This document shows, piece by piece, positions 8,730 through 19,500 of a stretch of 64,000 nt of DNA. The translations under genes were made by a program, and so were the position numbers. The stretch lies in NCBI GenBank assembly GCA_002373375.1, contig DFLE01000057.1, positions 62,034-126,033 on the forward strand, in the 5' to 3' direction. The notes beneath the pieces are model-generated. The model did no database searches, had not been told where the DNA came from, and saw only the letters and a program-made list of their open reading frames with translations. How positions within the stretch are numbered: the first letter of the stretch is position 1; every line of letters starts with the position of its first letter. The stretch is from Prevotellaceae bacterium UBA3627 (GTDB taxonomy: Bacteria; Bacteroidota; Bacteroidia; Bacteroidales; Bacteroidaceae).

Positions 8730-9167
8730 TTACTTCACTCCGGTATGTCCGTATCCGCCCTCGCCGCGCTCTGTCTCGTCAAGGGTGTCCACAGTCTGCA
8801 GCACTGCCTGCTCATACTTTGCTATGACCATCTGTGCCACGCGCTCACCGGGATTTACCACGAAGTCCTCGTTAGAGAGATTAACCAGCACCACACCTAT
8901 CTCGCCGCGATAGTCAGCGTCGATGGTGCCTGGGGTATTGAGCACGGTGATACCATGCTTCAGTGCCAAGCCCGAACGTGGTCTTACCTGTGCCTCATAT
9001 CCCTGTGGCAGGGCAATATGAAGGCCTGTGGGTATAAGCCTGCGCTCAAGCGGCTTAAGCGTCACCGGCTGCTCTATATCGGCACGCAGATCCATGCCGG
9101 CGCTCTGTTCTGTTGCGTATGCTGGTAAAGGTTGCTTTCCTTTGTTAATTACTTTTACCTGAATCAT
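8730..9167 (-). CDS. dut: dUTP diphosphatase
   Basis: Homotrimeric dUTPase that hydrolyses dUTP to dUMP and pyrophosphate, keeping uracil out of DNA and feeding dTMP synthesis. All five signature motifs are present in order: AGMDLRA (I), PRSGLA (II), GTIDADYRGEIGV (III), GERVAQM (IV) and RGEGGYGHTG (V, near the C-terminus). The length of 145 residues is normal. It is the first gene of a four-gene minus-strand operon and has its own promoter (TAATTTTG, complement 9207-9214) about 40 nt upstream of the ATG. Confidence 0.97.
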   Translation of the reverse strand: MIQVKVINKGKQPLPAYATEQSAGMDLRADIEQPVTLKPLERRLIPTGLHIALPQGYEAQVRPRSGLALKHGITVLNTPGTIDADYRGEIGVVLVNLSNEDFVVNPGERVAQMVIAKYEQAVLQTVDTLDETERGEGGYGHTGVK

Positions 9168-9206
9168 AGTGAATATAAATTGCTATTATAATGATTGTTA
9201 AGAGTG

Positions 9207-9214
9207 CAAAATTA
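9207..9214 (-). promoter_or_regulatory. -7 box of the dut operon promoter
   Basis: TAATTTTG on the minus strand, about 40 nt upstream of the dut ATG. No good TTTG at the -33 position. Confidence 0.6.
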
Positions 9215-9240
9215 CAAAAAATATATCACATCAGAAAAGA

Positions 9241-9284
9241 AAAAAGGAAATTATGGTTGTATTTTAACCTTAATTTCCTTTTCT
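9241..9284 (-). terminator. Terminator after dprA
   Basis: Long interrupted stem, AAAGGAAATTA pairing with TAATTTCCTTT with an inner GGTT/AACC. It ends in a T run on the minus strand just after the dprA stop. It separates the dprA operon from the dut promoter and may work in both directions. Confidence 0.75.
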
Positions 9285-9290
9285 TGCGGT

Positions 9291-10424
9291 TTATCTGATA
9301 AAATGATATGTATTTCCCGGCATTGTCCTTATTATTCCACGCATCTCAAGCGAGAAGAGCGTGGAGTGCAACACTGACACCGGCAGGGTGGTAATCGCGA
9401 GTAATTCGCTGAGGGGCAGGTCGCCGCTCTGACGCAACGCATCGGCAATCTTCTGCTCGTCACTGCTCAGGTTGTTAAACAGTGAGCGCTCTATGCCGTC
9501 CTTACGTGCCTGCTGCAGTTTCGTCTGCTGTTCCCAGTTCATCATGGAGACTATGTCTTGCGCTGATGACACGAGCTGGGCTTTCTGGTCGCGTATCATA
9601 TTGTTACACCCGGCACTGTAAGGGGCGCCGACCGGACCGGGTATGGCATACACCTCGCGGCCGTAGTCTTGTGCTATGCGTGCCGTCACCAGTCCTCCGC
9701 CGTGTGACGCGCTCTCCACCACAAGCGTAGCGTCTGTCAGTCCGGCTATGATACGGTTACGCTGCAGGAAGTTACGTGCTTCCGGACGTGTGCCGTGCAC
9801 ATACTCTGTTATAACTGCTCCGCCGTGCTCCGTCATCCTGTTGGCATCATTACGGTGCAGGGCTGGGTATAGGGTGTCATGCCCGTGTGCCACTACACCC
9901 ACGGTGACAATGTCCTCGTTTAACGCTGCACGGTGTGCACAGATGTCAACACCGTATGCCAGACCGCTCACTATACGCACCGAGGGACACAGTTCCTTGA
10001 GGTCGTGCATGATACTTTCTATCACGTCCTTGCCGTACGAGGTGCATTTCCTCGTACCCACCACGGCAAGTGTGCACTGCGCGTTAAGGTCTGTCTTTCC
10101 CTTGGTATATAGCACCAACGGGGCATCATGGCAGCTGCGCAGACGCTCAGGGTAGTCCTTGTCTGATATCATTATGATGCCCACGCCATTATCAGCGGCC
10201 CACTGTTGTTCCTGCTGTGCCCTCCCGACGAACGGAGCCATGTCCGAGGCCATAACGTCGCACAGCTTGTCCGTAGCCTCCGGCACTATGCTGCGTATGT
10301 CCTTACGGTTCTCCATGACAGCGAGAGCCGAGCCAGCGGCCTCATAGAGCGTCATAGCGTCAGTGAGGCCGAGTCGTCCCGTGGCAAGCAAGGACAGCGT
10401 TATGGCTGCGGTCTGTTCTGTCAT
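9291..10424 (-). CDS. dprA: DNA-processing protein DprA
   Basis: DprA/Smf protein, which loads RecA on incoming single-stranded DNA during natural transformation. The Rossmann-like core is clear: VVGTRKCTSYGKDVIE (about residue 120), SGLAYGVDICAHRAAL (about 155), LQRNRIIAGL and VVESASHGGGLVTARIAQ (about 225-255), and EVYAIPGPVGAPYSAGCN. A C-terminal winged-helix domain covers about 310-377 (SSDEQKIADALRQSG...). The length of 377 residues is normal. It lies 6 nt after the glutaminyl cyclase gene on the same strand and is followed by a terminator. Confidence 0.95.
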   Translation of the reverse strand: MTEQTAAITLSLLATGRLGLTDAMTLYEAAGSALAVMENRKDIRSIVPEATDKLCDVMASDMAPFVGRAQQEQQWAADNGVGIIMISDKDYPERLRSCHDAPLVLYTKGKTDLNAQCTLAVVGTRKCTSYGKDVIESIMHDLKELCPSVRIVSGLAYGVDICAHRAALNEDIVTVGVVAHGHDTLYPALHRNDANRMTEHGGAVITEYVHGTRPEARNFLQRNRIIAGLTDATLVVESASHGGGLVTARIAQDYGREVYAIPGPVGAPYSAGCNNMIRDQKAQLVSSAQDIVSMMNWEQQTKLQQARKDGIERSLFNNLSSDEQKIADALRQSGDLPLSELLAITTLPVSVLHSTLFSLEMRGIIRTMPGNTYHFIR

Positions 10425-10430
10425 CTTTAC

Positions 10431-11408
10431 TTAACGTCGGGTATAGAGATACTGTATCACTGTCTGTCCCACAGCCTTCAGGGTAGCCTTGTCAAGGTGC
10501 TGCATATCATCGTTGACTGTATGCCATGTCGGACCAAACCCGCTCTGCTCACAGTCAGGATAGTAAGGTATGATATCGATGGTAGGTATGCCTGCATCTA
10601 TCAGCGGCTTATGGTCATCAGTGATGGTGCCGCCGGTCTGTCGCGTAAAGAATGAGCCGTAGCCTGCATCCTCAGCCGACTGCCACACTGCATCGACAAT
10701 GTTCTGCGCATAATGCTTTGAGAAACCCTCCTGATAGAAACATGCGCCCTGTCCGCCTACCATGTCGAGCAGTATGCCGTGCTCGTATGCTGCAGGCAAG
10801 TTCTTTGCAAAATGCTGTGCACCGAGAGCCCATGACTTCTCATCCTCTATACCTGACCACTGCGGAGCGCCATAGTCCTCTGCATCAAAGCATACGAAGA
10901 CTATGTCATAAGGCAGTTTCACACTGTCTTCCTGTATCACGCGTGCCAGCTCAAGCATCACAGCTACGCCGCTGGCAGCATCATTGGCTGCCATCACAGG
11001 CTTGCGCCAGTTAGTACTGTCAGGGTCGTTGTCCGCCCACGGACGGCTGTCCCAGTGTGCGCAGATTATCATTTTGCGCTTGGCAGCCTTGTTTATGCTT
11101 GCTATGATGTTTGTGGAATGTAACGTCGTACCGTCCCATCCTTTCAGATCTGCCTTCTGCAGGGTAACGTCACAACCATACTGCTTGAACTTGTCAACAA
11201 TCCATGCACCACACTTCTCATGTGCCTCGCTGTTCATGGTACGAGGACCAAACTCACACTGCTTCGCACATAATGCGAGAGCGGAATCCTCGTTAAACGT
11301 CGGTCCCACGAGTATCGGCTCATCATCAGCTGTAACAGCCTGCTTCTGTTTGCTGCCGCATGACACCAAGGCCATTGCCAGCATCAAGTATAATAACGTA
11401 TTTCTCAT
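10431..11408 (-). CDS. Glutaminyl-peptide cyclotransferase (M28 fold), lipoprotein
   Basis: A 325-residue lipoprotein (lipobox ALVSC, residues 13-17) of the M28 fold. The zinc-site and active-site blocks are AHWDSRPWADNDP (about residue 117), ANDAASGVAVMLELA (about 140), FDAEDYGAPQW (about 173) and the late HTVND. These match the type II-like glutaminyl cyclases of Porphyromonas and Prevotella more closely than M28 aminopeptidases. These enzymes convert N-terminal Gln to pyroglutamate on exported proteins, because signal peptidase I in Bacteroidetes often leaves Gln at position +1. Many secreted proteins in this window do start with Q after the signal peptide (EnvC-like protein, pectate lyase, small beta-barrel). 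It sits 18 nt after the AraC gene and 6 nt before dprA. Confidence 0.82.
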   Translation of the reverse strand: MRNTLLYLMLAMALVSCGSKQKQAVTADDEPILVGPTFNEDSALALCAKQCEFGPRTMNSEAHEKCGAWIVDKFKQYGCDVTLQKADLKGWDGTTLHSTNIIASINKAAKRKMIICAHWDSRPWADNDPDSTNWRKPVMAANDAASGVAVMLELARVIQEDSVKLPYDIVFVCFDAEDYGAPQWSGIEDEKSWALGAQHFAKNLPAAYEHGILLDMVGGQGACFYQEGFSKHYAQNIVDAVWQSAEDAGYGSFFTRQTGGTITDDHKPLIDAGIPTIDIIPYYPDCEQSGFGPTWHTVNDDMQHLDKATLKAVGQTVIQYLYTRR

Positions 11409-11426
11409 ATCATTGTCTATCTTTTA

Positions 11427-12542
11427 TCATTCTTTTTGTACTCCTACACTCACCTGGTAGTCAGCCGGCGACATGCCCACCACCTCCTTGAACTTCTTGT
11501 GGAAATAGCTGCGGTCGTTGAATCCACAGTGCTGTGCTATCGTCTCATTACTCCAGTCCAGATGCTCACACAGTATTCGCTTTGCCTCCTCTATGCGCAG
11601 GTTAGCTATCCACTCACTGTATTTCATGTTGTTACAGCGCAGCCACGCCTTCAACTGATACTGCGGTATGCCTATGCCCTTTGCGGCGTTAGGCAGCTTC
11701 ATGCCGTTCCTCAGATACCGATCTTTCTCCAGCCAGCGCTCCACAAGTTGTGTCACTCTCTCCATTGCCTCTGCATCCTCTTCCATTCCGTTCTCTTCAC
11801 CCACGGCGTTGGAGAGTTCCTCACTCCGCTCTGCCTCCCTCACCTTTCCCGGTGCAGAGCTGACAGCATAGCTGCAGAAACTGTCAACAAGATAGAAGAT
11901 GCCGAAGCAGAAGAACACACCGAATACCGCCAGCCACACACTGTGTATGAATATCAGGGCGGGCACCATCAGCGCCAGAATCACCAGTATGAAGACGCTC
12001 ATCTGCATCCACCTCAGCATATTGTCTTGGTTGCGGTCAAAGTAGTTGTGCAGGGCATTACTCATGGCGCGCACGTTAGTAGCCTGCTTATAGGCATAGT
12101 ATCCCTGCATGCCTGCATAGAGGCATGAGGATATTATCTCTGCATTGCGTATTTCCGTCGTCCCTGCCATCAACGGCTGGCCATCAACGGCAGCGGCAAT
12201 ACCCATCGCCGCCAGTACAACAATCCATATAACCACACCGATATATTTCTCAACTATAGTAACGCGTCCCTGTTGCTGCAGGTAAAGCACTGCCAGCGAC
12301 ATCAGCCATGAACATGGAATGAAGAATATGAGGTTTACCATCACAGCCTGCGTAATTCCCAACGTACGCAGTCCCAATGACAATTGTAAAAGGAACTGCA
12401 CACCAAGCAATGCTATACTTACAACCATCAGCCATCGCGACCTGTTCAAAACGGCATTAGTTGCCACCCTTCCGGGCAGCAACAGCAGTTTCATAGTCAG
12501 CAATGCCATAAGCACTATGGCTGTAAATTGCATGTTCCCCAT
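11427..12542 (-). CDS. Membrane-anchored AraC-family transcriptional regulator
   Basis: A 371-residue protein with about seven hydrophobic segments in residues 1-225 (for example LMALLTMKLLLLPG, MVNLIFFIPCSWLMSLAVLY and WLAVFGVFFCFGIFYLVDSF). An acidic linker follows, then a C-terminal AraC-type double helix-turn-helix at about residues 285-362 (RIEEAKRILCEHLDWSNETIAQHCGF, quoted in part as RIEEAKRILCEH and IAQHCGFNDRSYFHKKF). This is a one-component sensor fixed in the inner membrane. It is transcribed away from a four-copy GAAAATTACACACC array (12624-12695) that also faces the 12752 gene, so it is the best candidate to bind that array. glutaminyl cyclase and dprA follow closely on the same strand. 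Confidence 0.85.
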   Translation of the reverse strand: MGNMQFTAIVLMALLTMKLLLLPGRVATNAVLNRSRWLMVVSIALLGVQFLLQLSLGLRTLGITQAVMVNLIFFIPCSWLMSLAVLYLQQQGRVTIVEKYIGVVIWIVVLAAMGIAAAVDGQPLMAGTTEIRNAEIISSCLYAGMQGYYAYKQATNVRAMSNALHNYFDRNQDNMLRWMQMSVFILVILALMVPALIFIHSVWLAVFGVFFCFGIFYLVDSFCSYAVSSAPGKVREAERSEELSNAVGEENGMEEDAEAMERVTQLVERWLEKDRYLRNGMKLPNAAKGIGIPQYQLKAWLRCNNMKYSEWIANLRIEEAKRILCEHLDWSNETIAQHCGFNDRSYFHKKFKEVVGMSPADYQVSVGVQKE

Positions 12543-12585
12543 TAAAAAAATGTATCTTTTTTCCTTTTTTTCTCTAAAACTCCTA

Positions 12586-12593
12586 CAAAGGTA
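12586..12593 (-). promoter_or_regulatory. -7 box of the membrane AraC gene
   Basis: TACCTTTG on the minus strand, the same box sequence as in the opposing promoter. The nearest operator copy that faces it (12624-12638) ends 30 nt upstream, one helical turn farther than the 19 nt seen in the other direction. No -33 TTTG is visible. Confidence 0.6.
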
Positions 12594-12623
12594 CTGTTTT
12601 TCTTTGAGATACGAAAGAAAAAA

Positions 12624-12695
12624 GGTGTGTAAATTTTCGGAAATTTACACACCTTATTGTCGAAAATTACACACCATTGTTGAAAATTACACACC
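12624..12695. promoter_or_regulatory. Four-copy GAAAATTACACACC operator array (locus A)
   Basis: Copies lie at 12624-12638 (inverted, one extra A), 12640-12653 (one change), 12662-12675 and 12682-12695. The first two form a near-perfect hairpin. Offsets between the three direct copies are 22 and 20 nt. The last C is 19 nt from the TACCTTTG box at 12715, so CACC occupies the place of the -33 TTTG. The same arrangement occurs at 42144-42222. Confidence 0.85.
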
Positions 12696-12714
12696 TTATT
12701 CCATGAAAAAATTA

Positions 12715-12722
12715 TACCTTTG
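12715..12722 (+). promoter_or_regulatory. -7 box of the 7-TM/giant-protein unit
   Basis: TACCTTTG. With a start of transcription at about 12726, the in-frame ATG at 12725 would be lost, which fixes the start codon of the next gene at 12752. Confidence 0.7.
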
Positions 12723-12751
12723 CAGTGAAATTCTGGAATACACCTATAAAA

Positions 12752-13534
12752 ATGGAACTTCAACTTTATCAAACTGTGCTTTATCTTGCGGGAGCAGTCA
12801 ACATCATGATTGCCTTCGTATTGTTGCATAACAACTATATGTATCGCAACTATGACATATACCTGCGCTCACGACGTTTCATAGCTCTCAACTATGTCAT
12901 CTTCGGCATAGGCTTCTGCATACACGCCTATTACCAGCTGCGCACCGCGTGTCCCGTAGTGGCGTCGGCACTCTCAGTGTCATACTTCCATTCAGGCGGC
13001 GTGCTCTTCGGTTGGAGCCACATCTCACTGATGCGTCCCCAGTACCTTACGAGGAAGATAGCAGTGCGCGACCTTTCCATCCTTGCCCTCGGCCTCATCT
13101 GTTACTGGACGGCAGTGGCCAACTATGAGATGCGCATTGTGCCTAATGAACTGTTCATACTTACCTGCACCTTCAGCATGTTCTTCGCACATGCCCTGTT
13201 TATAACATACACCTTCTACCGCACCTACTTCTCCGTGCGTCGCAGCCTTGAGCAGATGCCGGTAAACGACGGTGCGCCTAAGTGGTGGACATTAGAGACC
13301 AAGCGCACGGTGCTTGCCAGCCACCACTCTTTCGTCATAGGCTGCCATCTCATCGTGGGATTCGGCATAGGCAGCATAGTCATCACGGCTTGCTTCCCTC
13401 ATGACATTATGCCTTTCACCGCACTCATGGCGGCAGGCATCTGCGTGTTCTGCTTCTTGTTCTACTCCGTAGCCGAATACGGCAACGCCATAGAGTCGGC
13501 AACCAATGCGGCAGAGGATGTCATGACAAGATAG
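12752..13534 (+). CDS. Seven-TM membrane protein resembling an AraC sensor half
   Basis: A 260-residue integral membrane protein of unknown function with about seven hydrophobic segments, for example LYLAGAVNIMIAFVLL, FIALNYVIFGIGFCIHAYY, ILALGLICYWTAVANY and LMAAGICVFCFLFYS. The layout resembles the membrane half of the AraC protein encoded divergently, but there is no DNA-binding domain: the chain stops after the last segment and a short tail. The start at 12752 was chosen because the in-frame ATG at 12725 lies on or before the expected transcription start. It is followed after 36 nt by the 2078-residue secreted protein and probably shares its transcript. A role as partner or modulator of the membrane regulator is inference. 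Confidence 0.75.
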   Translation: MELQLYQTVLYLAGAVNIMIAFVLLHNNYMYRNYDIYLRSRRFIALNYVIFGIGFCIHAYYQLRTACPVVASALSVSYFHSGGVLFGWSHISLMRPQYLTRKIAVRDLSILALGLICYWTAVANYEMRIVPNELFILTCTFSMFFAHALFITYTFYRTYFSVRRSLEQMPVNDGAPKWWTLETKRTVLASHHSFVIGCHLIVGFGIGSIVITACFPHDIMPFTALMAAGICVFCFLFYSVAEYGNAIESATNAAEDVMTR

Positions 13535-13570
13535 CTAAAAGGATAATATATACCAAATAACAAATAACAA

Positions 13571-16500
13571 ATGCAACAAAGAAACTTTTTTCTCACACTG
13601 CTCATGGCAACAGTCATGATGGTGTTAAGCCCGCAGATTATGCGGGCAGCGGTGGAAACTGTTACTGTTGGCGAGGGAACGTCATCGAGTAATGACATTC
13701 CCTATGGCAACTTATACAAGAACAGTACCTCGCAGATGCTCTACGCTGCCGATGAAATCGGCAAAAAAAGCATAATCCAGAGGTATGCCGATGGTGAGTG
13801 GATTATCCCTACCAGTGCCTGCTCCCACCAATTGATAGAGCATGCAGCTGCGCCTAATACCTGCGGTGATGACGGCAATACACTTTACTACGAGTGCAGC
13901 ATCTGCCACCATTACTTCAGCGATGCCGCCGCCGAGAACGAGATGGAGGAAAACAGCTGGGTGATTCCTGCTGATCCATCGCAACATGAGTTTACTGGCA
14001 ATTACGACAACAACGGATTCGGTCAGTGCGCCGTATGTAACAAGGCCCTATACAACATATATATGCCTGCAGAATACGACGATGAGGAGAACTGCTTCCA
14101 TATTTATAATGTCGGCCAGCTCTACTGGTTTGCTGACAAGGTAAACAATGGAACTCTTTCTGATGAAGGCTATCCGTTTAATGCAGAAGTGTATGGCGAC
14201 CTAGTTGTCAACAGCAATGTCCTGACCAACGAAGGAGAGCTGAACGGCGACGGCAGTAACTTCCTTGCGTGGACTCCGATAGACAACTACCAAGGCATAT
14301 TCAATGGAGCTGGTCATACAATCAAAGGTCTGTACGGTGGTGTGGGACTTTTCAACAATAACAATGGTACTGTCACTCGGATTTACATCGAGGACAGCTA
14401 TTTTGAAGGAGACATTACAGTCGGCGGCATTGTGGCTTATAATGCCGGCACCGTAGAGAACAGCCTCAGCCTTGCCACTGTGAAGGGAAACAGCAATGTT
14501 GGTGGTTTAGTAGGTTTCAATGCCGGCAACGGTGTTGTTAAGAATTGCTATAGCCGTGCCACGGTGAAGGCTGAAACAACTGATGCGACCAGATCTGGCA
14601 AAGTAGTAGGATATAATGAAGGCACCCTTGCCAACTGCTACTACCTCAGCGATGTGGCAGACAAGCAGGAGACAGAACATCCTACTGTAATCAGCAAGAC
14701 CGCTGAGCAGTTTGCCAGCGGTGAAGTGGCATGGCTGCTCAACGGCGAGAAGGTGGACGAAACCTCTGTATGGGGCCAGTGCCTGGGCAATGATTATGCG
14801 CCTGCCGAGGTTTTCCCAAGGCCAACAACTTTGTATTCTGTATGGAAAGGCTATATGTGTTTCGACGACTCGCTGCAGTATGCCAACCACAATCTGCATG
14901 CAGAGCCAAACCACGACCATGTGTATGGCAACGGCATCTGCGAGGTCTGCGGTGCATACCAGACACCTGAGAGCCAGACAACAGGCGGTGTGCTGACATT
15001 CGACATTGCCAACTATGGCAACGCACTCTATGTAGCTAAGTACACCAACGAGGGCAACACTTGTGCTGCACGCCTTGTGGTTCCTAAGGTGATGATGACA
15101 GGCTCTGATGCATATATGAAAATCAGCAATGGTACGTTGACGCTCGACCTCAACGGCGACACGCTGACTACTAACAACTCTCAGGTAATTCTCGTTGCTG
15201 GCGGCGACGTGACCATTCACGACAGCAGTACAAACGGCACAGGAGCCGTAATCAACGGCAGTTCACATGGAGTGAATGCCCAAAGTGGTTCGCTAACCAT
15301 CACAGGTGGTACCTTTATAGGTAGTGGCTTTGCCGTGCTGACATCATCGTCATGCACATCTCTCGCCATCAGCGGCGGTAAGTACTATGCAACGAGTGGA
15401 CCTTCCCGCCTTTATACACCTGGCAAGTCTGCATTGGCACCAGACTACTCTTACTACAACCTTCGCACAGGCGAGGAACTGAAAGACTATACCAATATGC
15501 CTATATTCGCAGAACTATCCACTGATACCGTTATCGTGAAACAGGCATCAGTCAAGGCAGTGCTGACGAAGAATGGTGAAGATACCAACTACTATAGCTT
15601 CAACACCGCCTTTACGGCAGCGCAGCAGTGCACTGCTGATGACAATGCTATGCTGAAACTGATGAAGAACTACACTATACCGAATGGTTATAATGCATAC
15701 ATCACACTTTCAAGCGGTACGTTCACCCTTGACCTTAACGGCGACACCATCAGCAACACCAATCAGACAACAATACTTGTAAGCGGTGCTAACCTGACCA
15801 TCACTGACAGCAGCAAAGGCCAAAATGGTGCGCTGATTAATTCTGGCTCGTATGCAGTTAACATTACAGGCGGTTCGCTCACAGTCCTTGCCGGTAACCT
15901 CATTGCACGCAACACGGCACCGGCATTGAATGTTGGTTCATCATCCCCGACAGTGTCGCTCAAGGGCGGCAAGTACATGTCGAACAATACATACGGCTAC
16001 AGAGTTTATGCCTATGGCAAGTCATTGCTTGCACCTGACTATTCATACTATAACCTACGCACCGATGAAGAACTAAATGATATCACCAGCGGATACCTCA
16101 AAATGAGCAATATTGCAGATACTTTGATTGTGAAACAGGCATCAGTCAAGGCAGTGCTGACGAAGGGCGGCGAGGACACTAACTACTATGACTTCAACAG
16201 TGCCTTTGCGGCAGCGCAGCAGTGCACGGCTGATGACAATGCTACGCTGAAGCTGATGAAGAACCGCACGATGCCTTCAAGCGAGGGATACATCACACTT
16301 TCAAGCGGTACGTTCACCCTTGACCTCAATGGTGACACCATCAGAAACTCTAACAGCCAGACAATACTCGTCAACGGCGCCAACCTGACCATTACAGACA
16401 GCAGCGAGGGGCAGAAGGGTGCACTGATTAGTACCAGCTCGTATGCGGTGAATGCCACAAGCGGTTCTCTCATCATCACCGGCGGCACATTCGTGGGCAA

Positions 16501-19500
16501 TGGAACCTATTGCTATGCAGTGAATACATCATCATCATGTGACTCTCTCGCCATCAGCGGTGGCAAGTACTATGTAACAGGTGGTAGCACCTACCGTCTC
16601 TATACCTATGGCAAGTCTGCATTGGCTCCAGGCTACGCATATTACAACATGCGCACAGGTGAGGAACTGACAGATTACACTGGTCAGCCGATATATGTGG
16701 CTATGAGCACTGACACTGTGGAGGTAAGACAAGCTTCAGTCAAGGCAGTGCTGACGAAGGGCGGCGAGGACACCAACTACTATGACTTCAACAGTGCCTT
16801 TGCGGCAGCGCAGCAGTGCACAGCCTCTGACAATGCTACGCTGAAACTGATGAAGAACCGCACAATGGCAAACAGTGAGGGATACATCACGCTTTCAAGC
16901 GGTACGTTCACCCTTGACCTCAACGGCGACACCATCAGCAATTATAGCAGCCAGACAATACTCGTCAGCGGTGCCAACCTGACCATTACAGACAGCAGCG
17001 AAGGCCAAAATGGTGCGCTGATTAATTCTGGCTCGTTTGCAGTTAACATTACAGGCGGTTCGCTCACAGTCCTTGCCGGTAACCTCATTGCACGCAACAC
17101 GGCACCGGCATTGTATGTTGGTTCATCATCCCCGACAGTGTCGCTCAAGGGCGGCAAGTATATGTCGAACAGTACATACGGCAGCAGAATTTACACCTAT
17201 GGCAAGTCATTGCTCGCCCCAGGCTATTCATACTATAACCTGAGCACTGACGAGGAAATGAATGATGTCACCAGCGGATACATCTCAATGAGCAACACGG
17301 CCGACACCTTGATTGTGAAGCAAGGTTCCGTCAAGGCAATACTGACAAAGGGCGATGAGGTGACAACCTACAAAGACTTCAACAGTGCCTTTGCGGCAGC
17401 GCAGCAGTGCAAGGCCAATGAAAAAGCAACGTTGAAACTGATGCAGAATTACGCTATACCGGATAACAAGAGTTATATCACGCTTTCAAGTGGTGTGTTT
17501 ACACTCGACCTCAACGGTGACACTATCAGCATCTATAACGCACAGACAATACTCGTTAGCGGTGCCAACCTGACCATCACCGACAGCAGCGAAGGCCAGA
17601 AGGGTGCGCTGATTAATAGAGCTTCGAGTGCAGTTAATGTTACAGACGGCTCGCTTACTGTTCTCGGTGGTAACATTATATCACGCGCATCGGCATCGGC
17701 ATTGAATGTTGGTTCATCATCCCCGACAGTGTCGCTCAAGGGCGGCAAGTATATGTCGAACAGTACATACGGCAACAGAATTTACACCTATGGCAAGTCA
17801 TTGCTCGCCCCAGGATATTCATACTATAACCTGCGCACTGACGAGGAGATGAATGATGTCACCAGCGGATACATCTCAATGAGCAACACGGCCGACACCT
17901 TGATTGTAAAGCAAGGTTCCGTCAAGGCAATACTGACAAAGGGCGATGAGGTGACAACCTACAAAGACTTCAACAGTGCCTTTGCGGCAGCGCAGCAGTG
18001 CACTGCCTCTGACAATGCTACGCTGAAACTGATGAAGAACTGCACGATGCCTTCAAGCGAGGGATACATCACGCTTTCAAGCGGTACGTTCACCCTTGAC
18101 CTTAACGGCGACACCATCAGCAACACCAATCAGACAACAATACTTGTAAGCGGTGCTAACCTGACCATCACTGACAGCAGCAAAGGCCAAAATGGTGCGC
18201 TGATTAATTCTGGCTCGTTTGCAGTTAACATTACAGGCGGTTCGCTCACAGTCCTTGCCGGTAACCTCATTGCACGCAACACGGCACCGGCATTGTATGT
18301 TGGTTCATCATCCCCGACAGTGTCGCTCAAGGGTGGCAAGTACATGTCGAACGATACATACGGCTACAGAGTTTATACCTATGGCAAGACATTGCTTGCC
18401 CCAGGATATTCATACTATAACCTGCGCACTGACGAGGAAATGACTGATATCACCAACGGCAGCCTCGCAATGAGCAATATTGCAGATACCTTAGTGGTAA
18501 AACTTGGCTCCGACAAGATGGCGTTGACTAAGGGTGATAATATTACAATCTACAAAGACATCAATGCAGCCTTTGCGGCAGCGCAGCAGTGCACTGCTGA
18601 TGACAATGCTACGCTGAAACTGCTGAAGAACGTCACGTTGCCAACAGGAAACGGATACATAACATTGACCGATGGCGCATTCACCCTCGACCTCAACGGC
18701 GACACGCTGGGTATCAAGGGCGATTGGGTGCTGAAGCTGAACGGTACGGACCTTACAGTGACCGACAGCAGCGAGGACAAGAAGGGCGCACTCGTCAACA
18801 CCGCGTCAATTGTGGTATATGCCGTAAACGGTTCGCTGACCATGCAGAGCGGCAACCTGAAGGGTAAAGGCGACTATTCTATCTACAACAATGAAGCAGG
18901 AATGGAGATAACTCTCCTGGACGGAAGCTATAGTGGTGGCATGCAATATCATGCCAACAGCACGCTCAACCTGCCAAATGTTGCAATGTTTGATGCCGAA
19001 GGCAACGAAATAGCACTTAAATATACGGAGTATGTAGATTTCAACTGTTACAGAACCGAAGAGCCGTTCACCGTCAATCCTTACTACACAGTAGGAGATG
19101 TGAAAGGCAAACTGACAAAGGTGGACAACAAGTACTTCGCCGACAAGCTGACACTCGTTGACGGTATGCCATTCAGCTCTGAATATGACTTCACTGCTGC
19201 CGAGGCGGAATACAGCCGCACCATGACTACCAAGTGGGGAACCATCTGTCTGCCGTTTGACGTGACGGTAAGCAGCGTGACCGACAAGACGGAAGAGGGC
19301 TACCAGCCATTCGACTTCTACTATGTGGATGACATCAACGATGATGTGATGACACTCAACAAGGAGACTCAGAAGGTCAGTGCCGGAACAGGTATGATAC
19401 TGCGCCATGACGGTACCGGCGGCGAGGTAAGCATCAAGGAGACCAACGTTGAGGTTTCAAGCAACGCTGCCTGTGCATCAAATGCTACCAACCTCTGGGG

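Noticed and set aside
12725..12751. Upstream in-frame ATG as start of the 7-TM protein
   Set aside because: It lies 3 nt after the -7 box, at or before the expected transcription start.
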